Shown: positions 9,191 through 20,285, numbered from the stretch's first letter. The stretch: DNA of 64,000 nt from Megascapheus bottae (GCA_024803745.1 JANJXV010000013.1:28168501-28232500); one strand, 5' to 3'. The notes: generated by a model from the letters alone, not told the origin. Made by a program: numbers and translations.

Positions 9191-10637
9191 GTGCTTATTA
9201 GCATGTTACAGTTCTCGTGAGCTGTTGCTTGCTGTACATTAACAGTTTCTATACACAGTTTATTTACAGATAAAATATCTGTAAATTTACTGTAATGGTT
9301 GGTTGGTCATTTCTTGCTCATATCATTGTGCGTTTTCTTTTTCTAGTGATAGAAGTCTATTGTGTATTCAGCCAAGTTTAAAACTCAGAGTTTTCTGCAT
9401 CCCTACAGATTTCACCTTTGTCACCATCAATGATCCTTTCTCAACTTATTTGCATATTTGGTTATTTTCTGTTAAACTAAATCATCATCTTTATTTAATT
9501 TCCAAACCATTATGAGATCAGCTAGCACACCAGAAGTGTGCAATTAAGTTGATACACAGCTATCCCCAGAAGCAGCGTGTTCACTTTGGGCTTGCTTGTT
9601 AATGTTTCTCTTTGCTTTCTGGAAGTTTTGGCCTGGAAATCAACTCATGGGAAACCTGGCCTGACAAAATGAGGGTCATAATTTTTCCCATTCAAAACTG
9701 ATGTTTGAAGTTTCTACATCAGTTCATCTATGTCAGAAACTGAATAATTATTAGAGATTGCTTTATTTGGGATTCTTTCAGCATAATACATAAAAATTAA
9801 GGTCCCACTTAAAACAAACCCTTCCCTACTCCCAAATCACAACCAAGACTGAGAACCCAAACAAGTTCAGTCTGTCTGTCTGAAATTTGCTCACATTGCT
9901 TTAATGGAATGTAGGGAGAGTAGCACAGAGCACAGTGACTCTTGATCACAACCAAAGAGGCTATGCAGAAGGGAGACATCAAACAGAAAATTAGACTGGA
10001 AAATGCTAAGATCTAACTAGAATACCTCCTTGGGAAAAAAGTAATTGGAATTAAATAGACAATTTTTGCTCTCACTGATTTGAATAAAGGAGAAAAATTC
10101 AATTTAATTTTATGAGATGACTATAGAAGCAAAAGCATTAGAAGAAGCACTTCATTAATAACATGAATAGATCCTACCCAATTCGATCACTAACTCTGCT
10201 TACAGAGATTTAGTGGAGGAAAAATAAGCATTTGGTATTGTGACTGGTGACTTAACAATGTCTGTGACACAGATATTGTACTAGGAGCTGCCAGGGCAGC
10301 CTAGTTAAAATATTAGTCACTGGGTCATTGGAAACAATCCTACCCCCTCATGGCTGAACTATTCCATATTTACAGCAGTATTCCTCAGTCTCTACTTCTA
10401 AAAAGTAATTTCTATTCTTCCCACACACAGAATTCAGAAGCAAAGTGAAGAGGATGTCTTGTGTGCATAAGAGGATGTAGAAATATTTCCATGGAAATAA
10501 ATCCTTTTTCCAAAAATAGTTTTTTTTTTCAGATAAACTTAAGCAGAGGATCATGGGGAGAGCAGAAATGGCGGGACTCAGGGTGAAGAAATGCAGCAGT
10601 GACACTCGCTGGACACTATGTTGAAAATGAACGATAC
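9191..10637. other. Unique sequence, nothing recognised
   Basis: About 1.45 kb with no SINE or LINE words. The 70- and 85-codon frames at 9303-9515 and 10348-10605 have no recognisable motif. No splice-flanked exon candidate stands out. Confidence 0.4.
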
Positions 10638-10785
10638 AACTTGTGGGAGGAGGGAGTCAGGAAGGAAAAACTGGGAGAAAATGGAGGAAGAGGTGACTCT
10701 GCTTAAAACAAAATGTACTCATTACCTGACTTATGCAACAGTAACCCCTCTGTATTTTAACTTTACAATAACAGAAAAAATGAAA
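10638..10785 (+). mobile_element. L1 3' UTR tail, strongly truncated
   Basis: A purine-rich stretch (GGGAGGAGGGAGTCAGGAAG) leads to AAAATGTACTCATTACCTGA, GCAACAGTAACCCCTCTGTAT and TTACAATAACAGAAAAAATG, the terminal order of the older L1 3' UTRs in this window. The 76-codon frame at 10618-10848 overlaps it and is not a gene. Confidence 0.65.
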
Positions 10786-11769
10786 AAAATTCAGAAAATG
10801 ATATTATTCATCCCATTTGTTCTGTCCTTACTCACTGTCAAATTTTAAACACATGTCCATATCATCAAATGATCATTTAGTGACTTGTTTGCTTCCTAAT
10901 GTAATCCCTCCTGTTTCTGAATACTTAGAAGATAATTCGGCCTTCTATCAAATAGAAAATTCCTCAATAACTTAAAGCTTAATACTTCTGTTTATATCTA
11001 TTATAGCCAGAGGGTAGTCAAATTTCTCTTTTTATCATGACTATCCTTCACTGATATACAATATCTATCAAGCCTAGAAGCATAGAAGTAAGATAAAATC
11101 AGCCCAAAGCTTTGATCCGCAGGGCCTTGGGCAAATTATTTTAGATCTCCAAATTCCATTTTCACCTCTGTACATTCTACAAATAAAACTTTACCTTGAA
11201 ATGTTCTTGATGAAATTTGATGAATAACAATTTAAAATGTCTAGCAGAAAGTAGATATTCTAAAACATTAGCTCCTTTCTTGTCACTGTCACTTCAATTT
11301 GCCGTTACCTTCCCTGTTCCCATTATTCCAATAATCTGTAAAGTTCTTATAAGAAAAATGAATAAGCAATGTTTGACTTGCAAGCCTAGGTCCAAACAGG
11401 GAATGAGCAAAGGAAATTATATTGAGTTCACAGAGACTTCCATGTAGGAGATTCATAAGGTTTTGTTGGCCACTTACCTTGAACATGCATTCATTTCCCC
11501 TATGTTTTCCATAGGAAAGTTGTATTTTACAAACAAATTATAGCTCACTCATTTGTTCAGAAAGAGAAGTTGCTTCCTTATATGTCTTCTCCAAATCTAC
11601 AAAGAGTTTACCAAGTTCAGAGGTATTGCCTAGTTGGTGGTTCTTGTCTTCATTCTCACATATGTGACAGTTCAAGAAGGTGATTTCACTGATGACTGTG
11701 AGAACAGAATTCACAGCATTCAGGAATAATAGGAGAGAGAATGGAAGAAAACAACCTTCTTAAGCATAG
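10786..11769. other. Unique sequence, nothing recognised
   Basis: Overlapping frames at 11217-11447 (plus) and 11289-11486 (minus) show no domain. No repeat was identified. Confidence 0.4.
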
Positions 11770-11900
11770 TTAGCCACTGTACACACTACTTTCCTTGCAA
11801 TAATCCTAAGCATTTCGGGTAACTATCTATCTGCATCTTACATGAGAGCAAAGAAAGGCTCAGAGAACTACTTAAACTTATTGAGGATCTCAAAGATGAT
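11770..11900 (+). mobile_element. MIR SINE fragment, sense
   Basis: ACACTACTTTCCTTGCAATAATCCTAAG ... GTAACTATCTATCTGCATCTTACATGAGAGCAAAGAAAGGCTCAGAGAACTACTTAAACTTATTGAGG matches the MIR core order (taatcctcacaacaacc ... attatccccattttacagatgaggaaactgaggc ... gttaagtaacttgcccaagg). An L1 later inserted at its 3' side. Confidence 0.65.
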
Positions 11901-11916
11901 ACTGTTCTATTACCAA

Positions 11917-12410
11917 TTTTTTTTTGAATTTTTTATATATTTTTATTGTAATTAATAGAAGGGTTACATTATATTTGCCAGATAGAAGGTACATTAATTC
12001 ACATACGTTGATACCCTTTCTCATGTCTTGGTCCCCATTCCCTTCCCCCCACCCCCACCCCTCATCTTGTTTTCCCCCCTTCCCTAACCAATTTCAAATA
12101 ACCAAATACAAATATATCCAATATATCAGATAACAAAGTAAAATACTATAACAATATGAGATAATCAAGGGATAGCAAAAGAGATGAGAGATAACATAGT
12201 ACATTAAGGACAATAATCACTCATTATATGGCTTTTGTTTCTATATCCTAGAGGTCCTTTCATTTAGCGTCATACTATATGGACTTATGTATCTAGGTTT
12301 TGCTCTATTGCAAATCTCTGCTAGGAGAGACCAAGGTTTCTACTGATTATGACAAATGAGGGAAACCCTTGAGCCTATGTTCCTTTGAGTCTGGCTTACT
12401 TCACTTAATA
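11917..12410 (-). mobile_element. 5'-truncated L1 (494 bp) with TSD
   Basis: The minus-strand L1 holds the end of ORF2 and the 3' UTR. On the plus strand it reads TTTTTATTGTAATTAATAGAAGGG, the C-rich complement of the G-rich tract (CCCCCCACCCCCACCCC), then CCTAGAGGTCCTTTCATTTAG and finally CTGGCTTACTTCACTTAA. The target-site duplication TATTACCAA is at 11908-11916 and 12411-12419, extending into T runs on both sides. This is a typical endonuclease-dependent, 5'-truncated insertion, close to the MIR at 11.8 kb. Confidence 0.88.
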
Positions 12411-12419
12411 TATTACCAA

Positions 12420-13167
12420 AATTTTTTCCTTCGTTACATGCTGTAAGAGTAGGATCCCAATTTTACCTAACAGAGCTCAACTTACCAAAAACACATGGTT
12501 CTGAAATTGTATGGTTTGACTGCCTTCATAGAGAAGGAAAAATTAAAGCAATGAATGAGCAGAGCATTAAATTAATGTGAATCATTAAATTTAACTTCTC
12601 ATTTTGGCTATCTTATAATAACTCAGATACTGGTCAGCTTACTATTATTAAAATAATATGAACAATTCTGTAAAGATTATTTGTTATGGATCATCATTTT
12701 TAAATCTCCAAATCTTCTGCATGTTTGTATTCCATTTCTACCCATCTATTTTTAGGAGTAAGTGTTACTGAAAGCCATACGCCTGTGTAGTAATTAGCCT
12801 ATTACCTAGCCACGATCAACTTATTGCAGACTGAACCTAGACAAGCATTCTTCCAGACTAGAAGCTAAACATTTGCAAAGCTCCTTGGTAATCTTTCCCA
12901 ATCTCAAATCATGTTTGTAAACACTGGGTAATACCAGTCTTCTCACAGGTTTCTGCTGCATTTACCTAGTAATGTTCAGGTACTATTTACATCTTCTGGC
13001 TCTTCTCTCACAAGTTCCAAGTTGCTCAGGAAAAATAGCATGTGTCTATTGACACAAGAAAATTCCAGTGTCTTCAGTAAGTCAGCCACTGAAGACTATT
13101 CCAACAAATAAAATGATGCAATTAAATGTTTGGCACTGCGTTCTATAAAATATGTTTTATAAGAATG
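12420..13167. other. Unique sequence, nothing recognised
   Basis: AT-rich sequence without a recognisable repeat or exon. Confidence 0.4.
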
Positions 13168-13408
13168 CTATTGACCTGAGCACCGGTGGCTCATGCCTGT
13201 AATTCCAGCTACTGAAGAGGCTGAGATATGAGGATTGAGGTTCAAAGCCAGCCCAGGCACAAAAAGTCTTTGAAACTCACCTCCAGTTAACCACCAGAAA
13301 ACCAGAAGTGGTGCTGTGGCTCAAGTTGTAGAGCATCAGCCTTGAGCTGAAGAGCTCAGGGACAGTGTCCAGGCCCCGAGATCAAACCCATGACCAAAAA
13401 AAGAGAAT
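13168..13408 (+). mobile_element. Composite SINE: 7SL-derived left half plus Geo-type right half
   Basis: A near-complete copy. ACCGGTGGCTCATGCCTGTAATTCCAGCTACTGAAGAGGCTGAG is the 7SL-like 5' domain. The linker is CTCCAGTTAACCACCAG. The right half runs GTGGTGCTGTGGCTCAAGTTGTAGAGCATCAGCCTTGAGCTGAAGAGCTCAGG ... CCAGGCCCCGAG with tail ACCAAAAAAAGAG. It is among the best copies for defining this architecture. Confidence 0.85.
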
Positions 13409-14681
13409 TATATTCATCTTTCTTACATGTAAAGGGTTAATTATTTTAGATGTACTCATACATATATTTTAACATCATATCAGATTAAATTATTGTAATA
13501 TAGTAGTCATCAACACATGTAAATCATATTAACTTATTTTTTTTCTAATTTTCAGTAATGTGGAAGAATTTCAAGTAGTCCAAAGAGAAAAACACTTGAG
13601 AAACACTTACCAAAGCAATCAGACCTGATAGAGTGCTGGGTGGGTCTGTCAATCCTGGGACCCAGAGAGTTATTACCTTCTAAAGTCAACAGATTAGGGC
13701 AGCAACTCTTGTTTCTGGTAGAAAAGGAGAGGAGTTTATATTCTTTACTGACTATATCCATATGCACTGAACTAAAAAGTGCAGTAATAGTAGATAACTC
13801 CTATGACTTCACTGATTCTCTTTCAATAATTTAATCCAGGCAGTTTAATGCACGAGTATTAAATAAACATGCATTCATACATAAAAGTCCAACAAGAATG
13901 AACTGAAACTAAAAGCTAGTAAACTGGAAGTTGTGAAGACCATATCACCTCTATTAGTATTATAGAACTTTAAAATTTTCTAGTGTTATGTATGAAGTCA
14001 AGGAGAACAATAACTGCACATAAGGAAGTATAAGATCTCTACCTTCACTGAGAATGCTCATTGCTCATAACCTAATGATTGGTTCTGTGTTTGATTGATC
14101 AGACAAAAGTATGAAGGCTGTTTACATACATTTTTTGCCATCACAACCATCCAGTTTATACATGCAAACATTGTGCTATTAAAACTTCTACAAATATATT
14201 CTGTTTTGGTCATTTGACTCTTCTAGGCTAATGGTACACAAGAAAACAGAATACAAGCAGAGTCTTGACATTTTCACACTTACCTCTGCCCTCTTTTATT
14301 ATTTTTGGAGCTTTACTATGTAAAGAAGTGAAGGCTAGACATCTAGAAGATGAGAAGCCATGTTTTTAGTCTAGCCAAACACAGCATCCCGGCTGAGAGG
14401 CAGTCCGTGGTTAAGTGTGCAAGGGAGGACATTTGAGATTAACCACTTTCTAGTTGATAGGACATGTACATGAGCCAACACATAATCCTTGGCTACACAA
14501 GACCTATCTAGCAGGAAATGGAAATCAAATAATTCACTGCTGCTTTAATCTTCCAAATTTTGGGTTATCTAGGTATGTAGCTGTCGATATTTCTTACTGA
14601 AATTATCTATAATTTCACTTATGAAAGTTTTTGAGAAAACTTGAACATAAATGTAGACTGCCATATTACCTGAGTCCTATT
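13409..14681. other. Unique sequence, nothing recognised
   Basis: Overlapping 64- to 71-codon frames at 13552-13834 on opposite strands have no domain signature. No repeat word is seen. Confidence 0.4.
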
Positions 14682-14697
14682 AAAGAAGTAAAGGAAG

Positions 14698-15272
14698 ATT
14701 GGGAATCCTGGCAAGGGCAGGATTCAATGCCACACTCATCAATATCCCAGTGTCATTCTTTAATGAATAAAAGGAAACAATCCAAAAATTCATATGGAAT
14801 AATAAAAGACCTTGAATAGCAAAAACAATTCTTAGCAGAAAGACCAGCACTGGAGGAATATAAATACCAAAGTTTAGACTCTATTACAGAGATATAGTAA
14901 CCAAAACAGCTTGGTACTGACACAAGAACAGGCCTAAGAACGAATAGAATAGAACTGAAGGCCCAGATATCAACCCACAAACCTGTGGCCACCTAATCTT
15001 CCATAAGGGAGCCAAAAAATAACATGGAAGAAAGACAGCCTCTATAACAAATGCTGCTGGCAGAATTGATTAAGCACCTGAAAAAAACTAAACATGGATC
15101 CTTATTTGTTTATTTGAAATAGTGAAGGGAAAGAGGAAGCAAGATGACTGGGAGAGAAAGGGGGACAAAAACATGAGAAGGGGTATCACGTTTGGAGTAG
15201 CATTGTAACAACTACCTGATTGATGTAACTGTAACCCCTCTACACATTATCCCAACCATTAAATACAATAAA
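14698..15272 (+). mobile_element. L1 insertion with TSD and a large internal deletion
   Basis: ORF2-derived sequence (ATCAATATCCCAGTGTCATTC ... ATTCATATGGAATAATAAAAGACC ... GGCACAAGAACAGGCC-type words to about 15097) joins directly to 3' UTR (TTATTTGAAATAGTGAAGGG ... GTAACCCCTCTACACATTATC). Compared with the copy at 17.2-19.4 kb, roughly 1.2 kb covering the ORF2 C-terminus is missing. The TSD AAAGAAGTAAAGGAAG at 14682-14697 matches AAAGAAGTAAAGAAAG at 15273-15288 (one mismatch). The open frame 14631-14819 spans the left junction and is not a gene. Confidence 0.85.
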
Positions 15273-15354
15273 AAAGAAGTAAAGAAAGCTACAACACCCA
15301 CTGATATTTCTCGCTTTATTTTGTGTTACACTTTGGAACTTTAAATATGGTTAT
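15273..15354. other. TSD and short spacer
   Basis: Right TSD copy of the preceding L1 and unique sequence. Confidence 0.5.
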
Positions 15355-15530
15355 GGGCCAGGAGTGTGGCCTAGTGGTAGAGTGCTTGCCTAGCATGTAC
15401 GATGCCCTGTGTATGATTCCTTGATACCTCATACACAGAAAAAGCTGGAAATGGTGCTGTAACTCAAGTGATAGTGTACTGGCTTTGAGAAAGCTCTAGG
15501 ACTGGAAAAATAAAAAGCTGGTGGTATGTA
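15355..15530 (+). mobile_element. IDL-Geo type SINE (ID-like left, Geo right)
   Basis: GGCCAGGAGTGTGGCCTAGTGGTAGAGTGCTTGCCTAGCATGTACGATGCCCTG is the tRNA-derived ID-like monomer with the pol III A-box region; the B box is worn (GTATGATTCC). The right half begins GGTGCTGTAACTCAAGTGATAG and ends CTCTAGGACTGG with an A-rich tail. Confidence 0.8.
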
Positions 15531-16701
15531 TTAGTAGGAAAGGTTGTGGGAAGGCTGGTAGAGGGTGGAGTTTAACTGCAATCCATCCCCTTGTCCTCCT
15601 CCTCCAACTCTCCTTTCCCTTCCCTTTAGAAACCTAAGCTTGTTTTATAGGTCTCAGATAGTATTCTGGGACCTAGAAGTCTCAAGCCTAAAGGATGAGT
15701 GAAACTTGACATTTTTTTAAAAAAAATATCTAATCTAATCCTAGCTTTAAATCTACCTGGAACACCCCAACCTCAGGCCACACACACAAATACACTCATA
15801 CACACATTGCTGAGTAGCCCTAAAAATACTTTAATATTAATCATACCAATTGCCTTTTCCCTTTACAAGTTAGTTACTTTTTCTTGAATAGTCTGTCAAT
15901 GAAAGCAATTCATCTTCCCATTCTTTTAAAAAAAATCCAGCATCTGACACAAATCTTTAGAAATCCAATTGTTTTCCTGAAACCAGAGGATAATAAAAGC
16001 CCTGCTCAAAAGAAGAAACATTCTACCTGTCAGCAATATAAAACCTGTGAAAATCTTACACTAATTGATTTCCTGTTAATTTATTAATAAATTGACCAAA
16101 TAGGATCTAGTTAAAAATTGCTGTACTATATCAGTCTATTTTCTTGAAATATAAAAGGGGTGTAAAGCCAGTCAATTCATTTTATGAAGTAAATATAAAT
16201 GGTTTTGAAATCTTATAAAGATGGCAAATAAAAGAAACCTATGGATCAAAGCAAGATATGAGTATTTCAAACAAGATACAAGTACATTAAACCCAAATAT
16301 ATATCAAGAGAATAATGTGCCAAAACAGGGTCAACCATTGAATTGCAAATATGATTTATTTTTTAGATTCTAACCCATGTAAATAGGCAGAAACCATAAA
16401 TATCCCAGTTGATTATTATAATTTGAGATGACTTAACCCATATCATATTTTAAAACTTAGAAATAGGGAAATATTCAAAAATATTTAAATTCTAAAAAAT
16501 ATGAGAAACAATTCATATCTGAATTACACAAGATTTATCCAAGTCATAGCCATTAAAGAGCAGTTTATAACTTGCATCATTATTCATGATTTAATCTCCA
16601 GTGTCATAAAAATATTACTCTGATTGAAATATAAACATAAATCACTAAAATGACAAATATTCAGATATACAATTTAGCCTTAGAAAAAGGAAAACAGTTA
16701 C
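15531..16701. other. Unique sequence, nothing recognised
   Basis: Contains short AC-rich and A-rich patches. The 62- and 67-codon frames at 15699-16087 are low complexity and not supported as genes. Confidence 0.4.
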
Positions 16702-17160
16702 TTTTTTTTTTTTGCAAGAAACAAAGAGCCATTTATTAGGAAGCTCCAGCTTGGTTCTCCACACCTTAGAAACCAGTGACCCTTGGAGGCTCTGAGTACA
16801 GAATTAGCACAGCTTTATAGTACAGAATAAACAAGTTTTAGTTTACGTTTTCACAGCCTCATGTTTTAATTAACTTTTTCATAGAGACATTTCTCAGTTT
16901 CTTATCAGTTTTGATATAGTTTCCCACAGAACTTTAGTTTTAGGTGTCCTTGTTACCTGTGAAACACAGCTGCTGTCCTAGAGATGACCTTTGAATGTCC
17001 TTGCTAGCTCTCTGAATAAACATGTGATGGAGCATCTTGCAGTTCTCCTGAGAAGAGGCAGTTAGGGGATTTCTCAGAACTTAACACTTACAGAATGGAG
17101 TTTGCTTTAACAGGATTGATTCAGTCTACCTACATTCAGTTTAGCTTCTGCTCTTCACTA
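16702..17160 (-). mobile_element. LTR-like sequence (class I ERV style) ending in a poly(A) tail
   Basis: On the minus strand, ACTATAAAGCTGTGCTAATT (TATA box at 16819-16814) is followed by GTACTCAGAGCCTCC and by AATAAA at 16737-16732. About 18 bases later the sequence turns into twelve A residues (16713-16702). The TATAAAGCTGTGC ... CTC(A/G)GAGCCTCC ... AATAAA order is the usual U3/R layout of gammaretrovirus-like LTRs. Ending in poly(A) just past the signal, with no U5, suggests a polyadenylated transcript that ended in an LTR and was copied back by L1. No TSD or retroviral coding sequence was found. The family is not named, and a decayed solo LTR remains possible. Confidence 0.45.
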
Positions 17161-17584
17161 CTTCTGGTTTTTTATTTCATATATTTTTTATTGTAATTAA
17201 TAGAAGGGTTACATTACATTCACCAGATAGAAGGTGCATTACTTCACATACATTGATGCCCTTTCTCATGTCTTGGTCCCCATTTCCCTTCCCCCCACCC
17301 CCACCCCTATCTTGTTTTCCCCCCTTCCCTATCCAATTTCAAATAACCAAATACAAATATATCCAATATATCAGATAACAAAGTGAAATACTGTAGCAAT
17401 ATGAGATAACCAAGGGACAGCAAAAGAGATGAGAGATAACATAGTACATTAAGGACAACAATCACTCATTATATGGCTTTTGTTTTTATATCCTAGAGGT
17501 TCTTTCATTTAGAGTCATACTGTATGGCCTTATGTATCTAGGTTTTGCTCTATTGCAAATCTCTGCTAGGAGAGCCCAAGGTTT

Positions 17585-19381
17585 CTACTGATTATGACAA
17601 ATGAGGGAAACCATTGAGCCTATGTTCCTTTGAATCTGGCTTACTTCACTTAATAGGATTTTTTCTAAGTCTTTCCATTTCCTAACAAATGGGGTGATGT
17701 CGTTCTTTCTGACAGCAGCATAGAATTGTATTGTGTATAAATGCCACATCTTGTTGATCCACTCATCAACTAGGGACATCTGGGTTGGTTCTATATCTTT
17801 GCTATGGTAAATAGTGCTGCAATGAACATCGTTGTGCTAGTGGATTTAGTATGTCCTTGTTTCTGGACAATTGGGTAAATGCCAAGTAGTGGGATTGCTG
17901 GGTCATAGGGGAGCTCTATGTTTAGTCTTTTGAGGAACTGTCATACTGCTTTCCATAGTGGTTGAACGAGTTTGCACTCCCACTAGCAGTGTAGTAGTGA
18001 TCCCTCCTGGCCACATCTCCTCCAGCATCTGTTATTAGATGTTTTGATCCTGGCAATTCTAACTGGAGTGAGGTGGAATATTAGAGTTGTTTTGATTTGC
18101 ATTTCTTTTATGACCAGAGATGTTGAGCATTTCTTCATGTGTCTATAGGCCATTTTTGTTTCTTCTTTAGAGAAGACTCTAAGTCTTTGGCCCGTCTTTT
18201 AATGGGATGGTTGTTTCTTTGGAGATTAGTTTTGGAGTGATTCAATTTTTTGAGCTGTGGATATATTTTAGATATGAAGCTTTTGTCCATTGTATTGTTA
18301 GTGAAAATCTTCTCCCACTATGTAGGCTTTCTAGTTAATTTGCTAGCTATGTCCATTGCCATACAGAAGATCTGAAGTTTAATGCAGTCCCACTTATCCA
18401 GCCTTTCTCTGATTTGTTGTGTTTCTTGGTCCTTATTGAGAAAGTTTCAACCAGTGCCAAGGAGGCCTAGTGTATCTCCTATTCCTTCTTGTAAAGTTTT
18501 CAGTGTGTCAATCTTTACCTCGAGATCTTTGATCCATTTGGAATTAATTCTAGTGCAGGGTCACAAGGAAGGATCCATCTTTAGTTTTCTGAAGGTGCCT
18601 AACCAGTTCTGCCAGCACCACTTGTGGAAGAGGCTGTCTTTCTTCCATTCTATTTTTTTGGCTCTCTTGTCAAAGATTCGGTGGCCATAGGTCTGTGGTT
18701 TAATATCTGGGTCCTCAGTTCTATTCCACTGGTCTTCAGGCCTGTTCTTGTGTCAGTACCCAGCTGTTTTGAATATTATAGCTCTGTAATAGAGTCTAAA
18801 GTTAGGTATTGAAATTCCTCCTGCACTGTTCTTTCTGCTAAGAAGTGTTTTTGCTATACGGGGTCTTTTATTATTCCATATGAAATTTTGGATTACCTCT
18901 TCTGTTTCTTTAAAGAATGCCATTGGGATATTGATGGGTATTGTGTTGAATTTGTAGATAGCCCTTGGCAAGATTGTCATTTTCACGATGTTGATTCTTC
19001 CAATCCAGGAGCATGGGAGGTTTTTCCATTTCCTCAGTTCTGCTTTAATTTCCTTTTTCAGGGTTTTAAAGTTTTCATCAAAAAGGTCCTTTACGGGGCC
19101 GGGAATTTGGCCCAGTAGTAGAGTGCTTGCCTAGCATGCACGAAGACCCAAGATTCCTTGGTACCTCATACTTAGAAAAGACCATAAGTATTGCTGAGGC
19201 TCAAGTGGTAGAGTTCTAGCCTTGAGAAAAATCTAGGGACAGTCCTCAGGCCCTGAGCTTAAGCCCAAGACTGGCAAAAAATAAAAAGTCCTTTACATTG
19301 TTAGTTAAGATAATTTCTGGGTACTTTATTTTCTTTGAGGCTATTGCAAGAGGAGTTACCTTAAAAGAATCCTTCTCTGAC
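17585..19381 (-). pseudogene. L1 ORF2 C-terminal part (broken)
   Basis: C-terminal reverse transcriptase flank, thumb and cysteine-rich region in several frames. The clearest blocks are 18986-18753 ([20 protein letters not shown] ... [18 protein letters not shown]) and 17779-17585. The usual Trp codon after KAV is TGA here, as in the copy at 56 kb. There is no RT active site in this truncated copy. Not functional. Confidence 0.88.
19097..19282 (+). mobile_element. IDL-Geo type SINE inserted into L1 ORF2, with TSD
   Basis: GGGCCGGGAATTTGGCCCAGTAGTAGAGTGCTTGCCTAGCATGCACGAAGACCC is the ID-like monomer. The right half is GAGGCTCAAGTGGTAGAGTTCTAGCCTTGAGAAAAATCTAGGGACAG ... CCCTGAGCTTAAGCCCAAGACTGGC with A-rich tail. 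GTCCTTTAC of the host L1 occurs on both sides (about 19086-19094 and 19288-19296), giving the TSD. It therefore postdates the host L1. Confidence 0.9.
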
Positions 19382-19830
19382 TTTTTTTTTATTGTTGGGG
19401 TAATGTATAGAGGGATTAAAGCTACATTCATCAGTTAGTAGGTTAGGTGCATTACTGCTCATATTGATACCCCTTCTCATGTTTTTGTCCCCATTTCCCT
19501 CCCTCTACCTGCTGCCAGTTATCTTGTGTTCCCCATTCTCTTTCCTATTCCAAATTAACAAATGCACATAAAATATACCATATAACAAAGTCAGATACAG
19601 TAACAATATGAGATTAACAAATGGGCAAAAAAGAGAAGAGAAATAACATACTACAACAATTACACAAGATAAAGCTCTTGTTTCCATATCCTAAAAATCC
19701 TTTCATTTAGCCTCATCTTATATGAACTTTTGTACCTATGTTTTGAGCTATTGTAATCCTCTGCTATGAGAGTCCTGGATGTGTACTAATTATTGCAAAT
19801 GAGGGAAACCATTGAACCTATTTTCCTTCT
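19382..19830 (-). mobile_element. L1 3' end of a different, older subfamily
   Basis: TTTTTTTATTGTTGGGGTAATGTATAGAGGGATTA begins the complement of an L1 tail (older form ...CCTCTATACATTACAATAAA). The complement of the 3' UTR and last ORF2 codons follows (TACTAATTATTGCAAATGAGGGAAACC near 19785-19810). It differs from the AATTAATAGAAGGG type of the neighbouring L1, so two L1 subfamilies meet here. No TSD was found. Confidence 0.75.
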
Positions 19831-20072
19831 TTGTCTTTTTAATCACATTTTTCTCATCAGGAATAAAATTGGTTCTGGGATATTACCTATTACTAAACAA
19901 TATGATGATTAGTTTTGTATGGGTCCTACATACATAAGAATATATATGTGTATATGTACATATATAAAGGAATATCTATGTATATTCATATATGCAGTGT
20001 GATAGTTTTATATGAGTTCTGCATTTATAATAATATAAATAATATGTATGTGTATATATGTTCTTTGGGGTG
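19831..20072. other. AT-rich spacer with TATG/TATA-like sequence
   Basis: ATATATGTGTATATGTACATATATA-like imperfect repeats. The 71-codon frame at 19915 is low complexity. Confidence 0.5.
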
Positions 20073-20285
20073 TAAGTGGAGTGTGGAGGAAGGGTGGAAC
20101 TTGAACTCAGAGCCTGGGCTCTGTCTCTGAGCTTTTTCTCTAAAGGTTAGTGCTCGGCCACTTTGACTAACAGTGCTACTTCTGCTTTTCTGCCTGAGCT
20201 GGCTTTAAACTGCAATCCTCACATCTCAGCCACCTGAGTAGCTAGAATTATAGGTATGAGACACAGGAGCATGGCTTATGTATAT
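20073..20285 (-). mobile_element. Composite SINE (7SL-type left, Geo right), antisense
   Basis: Reading the plus strand, the right half comes first (GGAACTTGAACTCAGAGCCTGGGCTCTGTCTCTGAGC ... GTGCTCGGCCACTTTGACTAACAG). The 7SL-like half follows in complement (GAGCTGGCTTTAAACTGCAATCCTCACATCTCAGCCACCTGAGTAGCTAGAATTATAGG). Diverged. Confidence 0.75.

Larger units (their letters stand above)
17168..19381 (-). mobile_element. 5'-truncated L1 (3' UTR and C-terminal ORF2), interrupted by a SINE
   Basis: The minus-strand L1 has its 3' end at about 17168-17190 (TTTTTATTGTAATTAATAGAAGGG on plus), 3' UTR to about 17590, and ORF2 from the C-terminal end (DEWINKMWHLYTIQFYAAV ... SEVSQIQRNIGSMVSLICHNQ, 17779-17585) back to the region [30 protein letters not shown] (near 18940-18860) and on to 19381. 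It is interrupted at 19097-19282 by a SINE with TSD. Stops and frameshifts break ORF2. The 5' truncation point abuts another L1 3' end. Confidence 0.9.
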
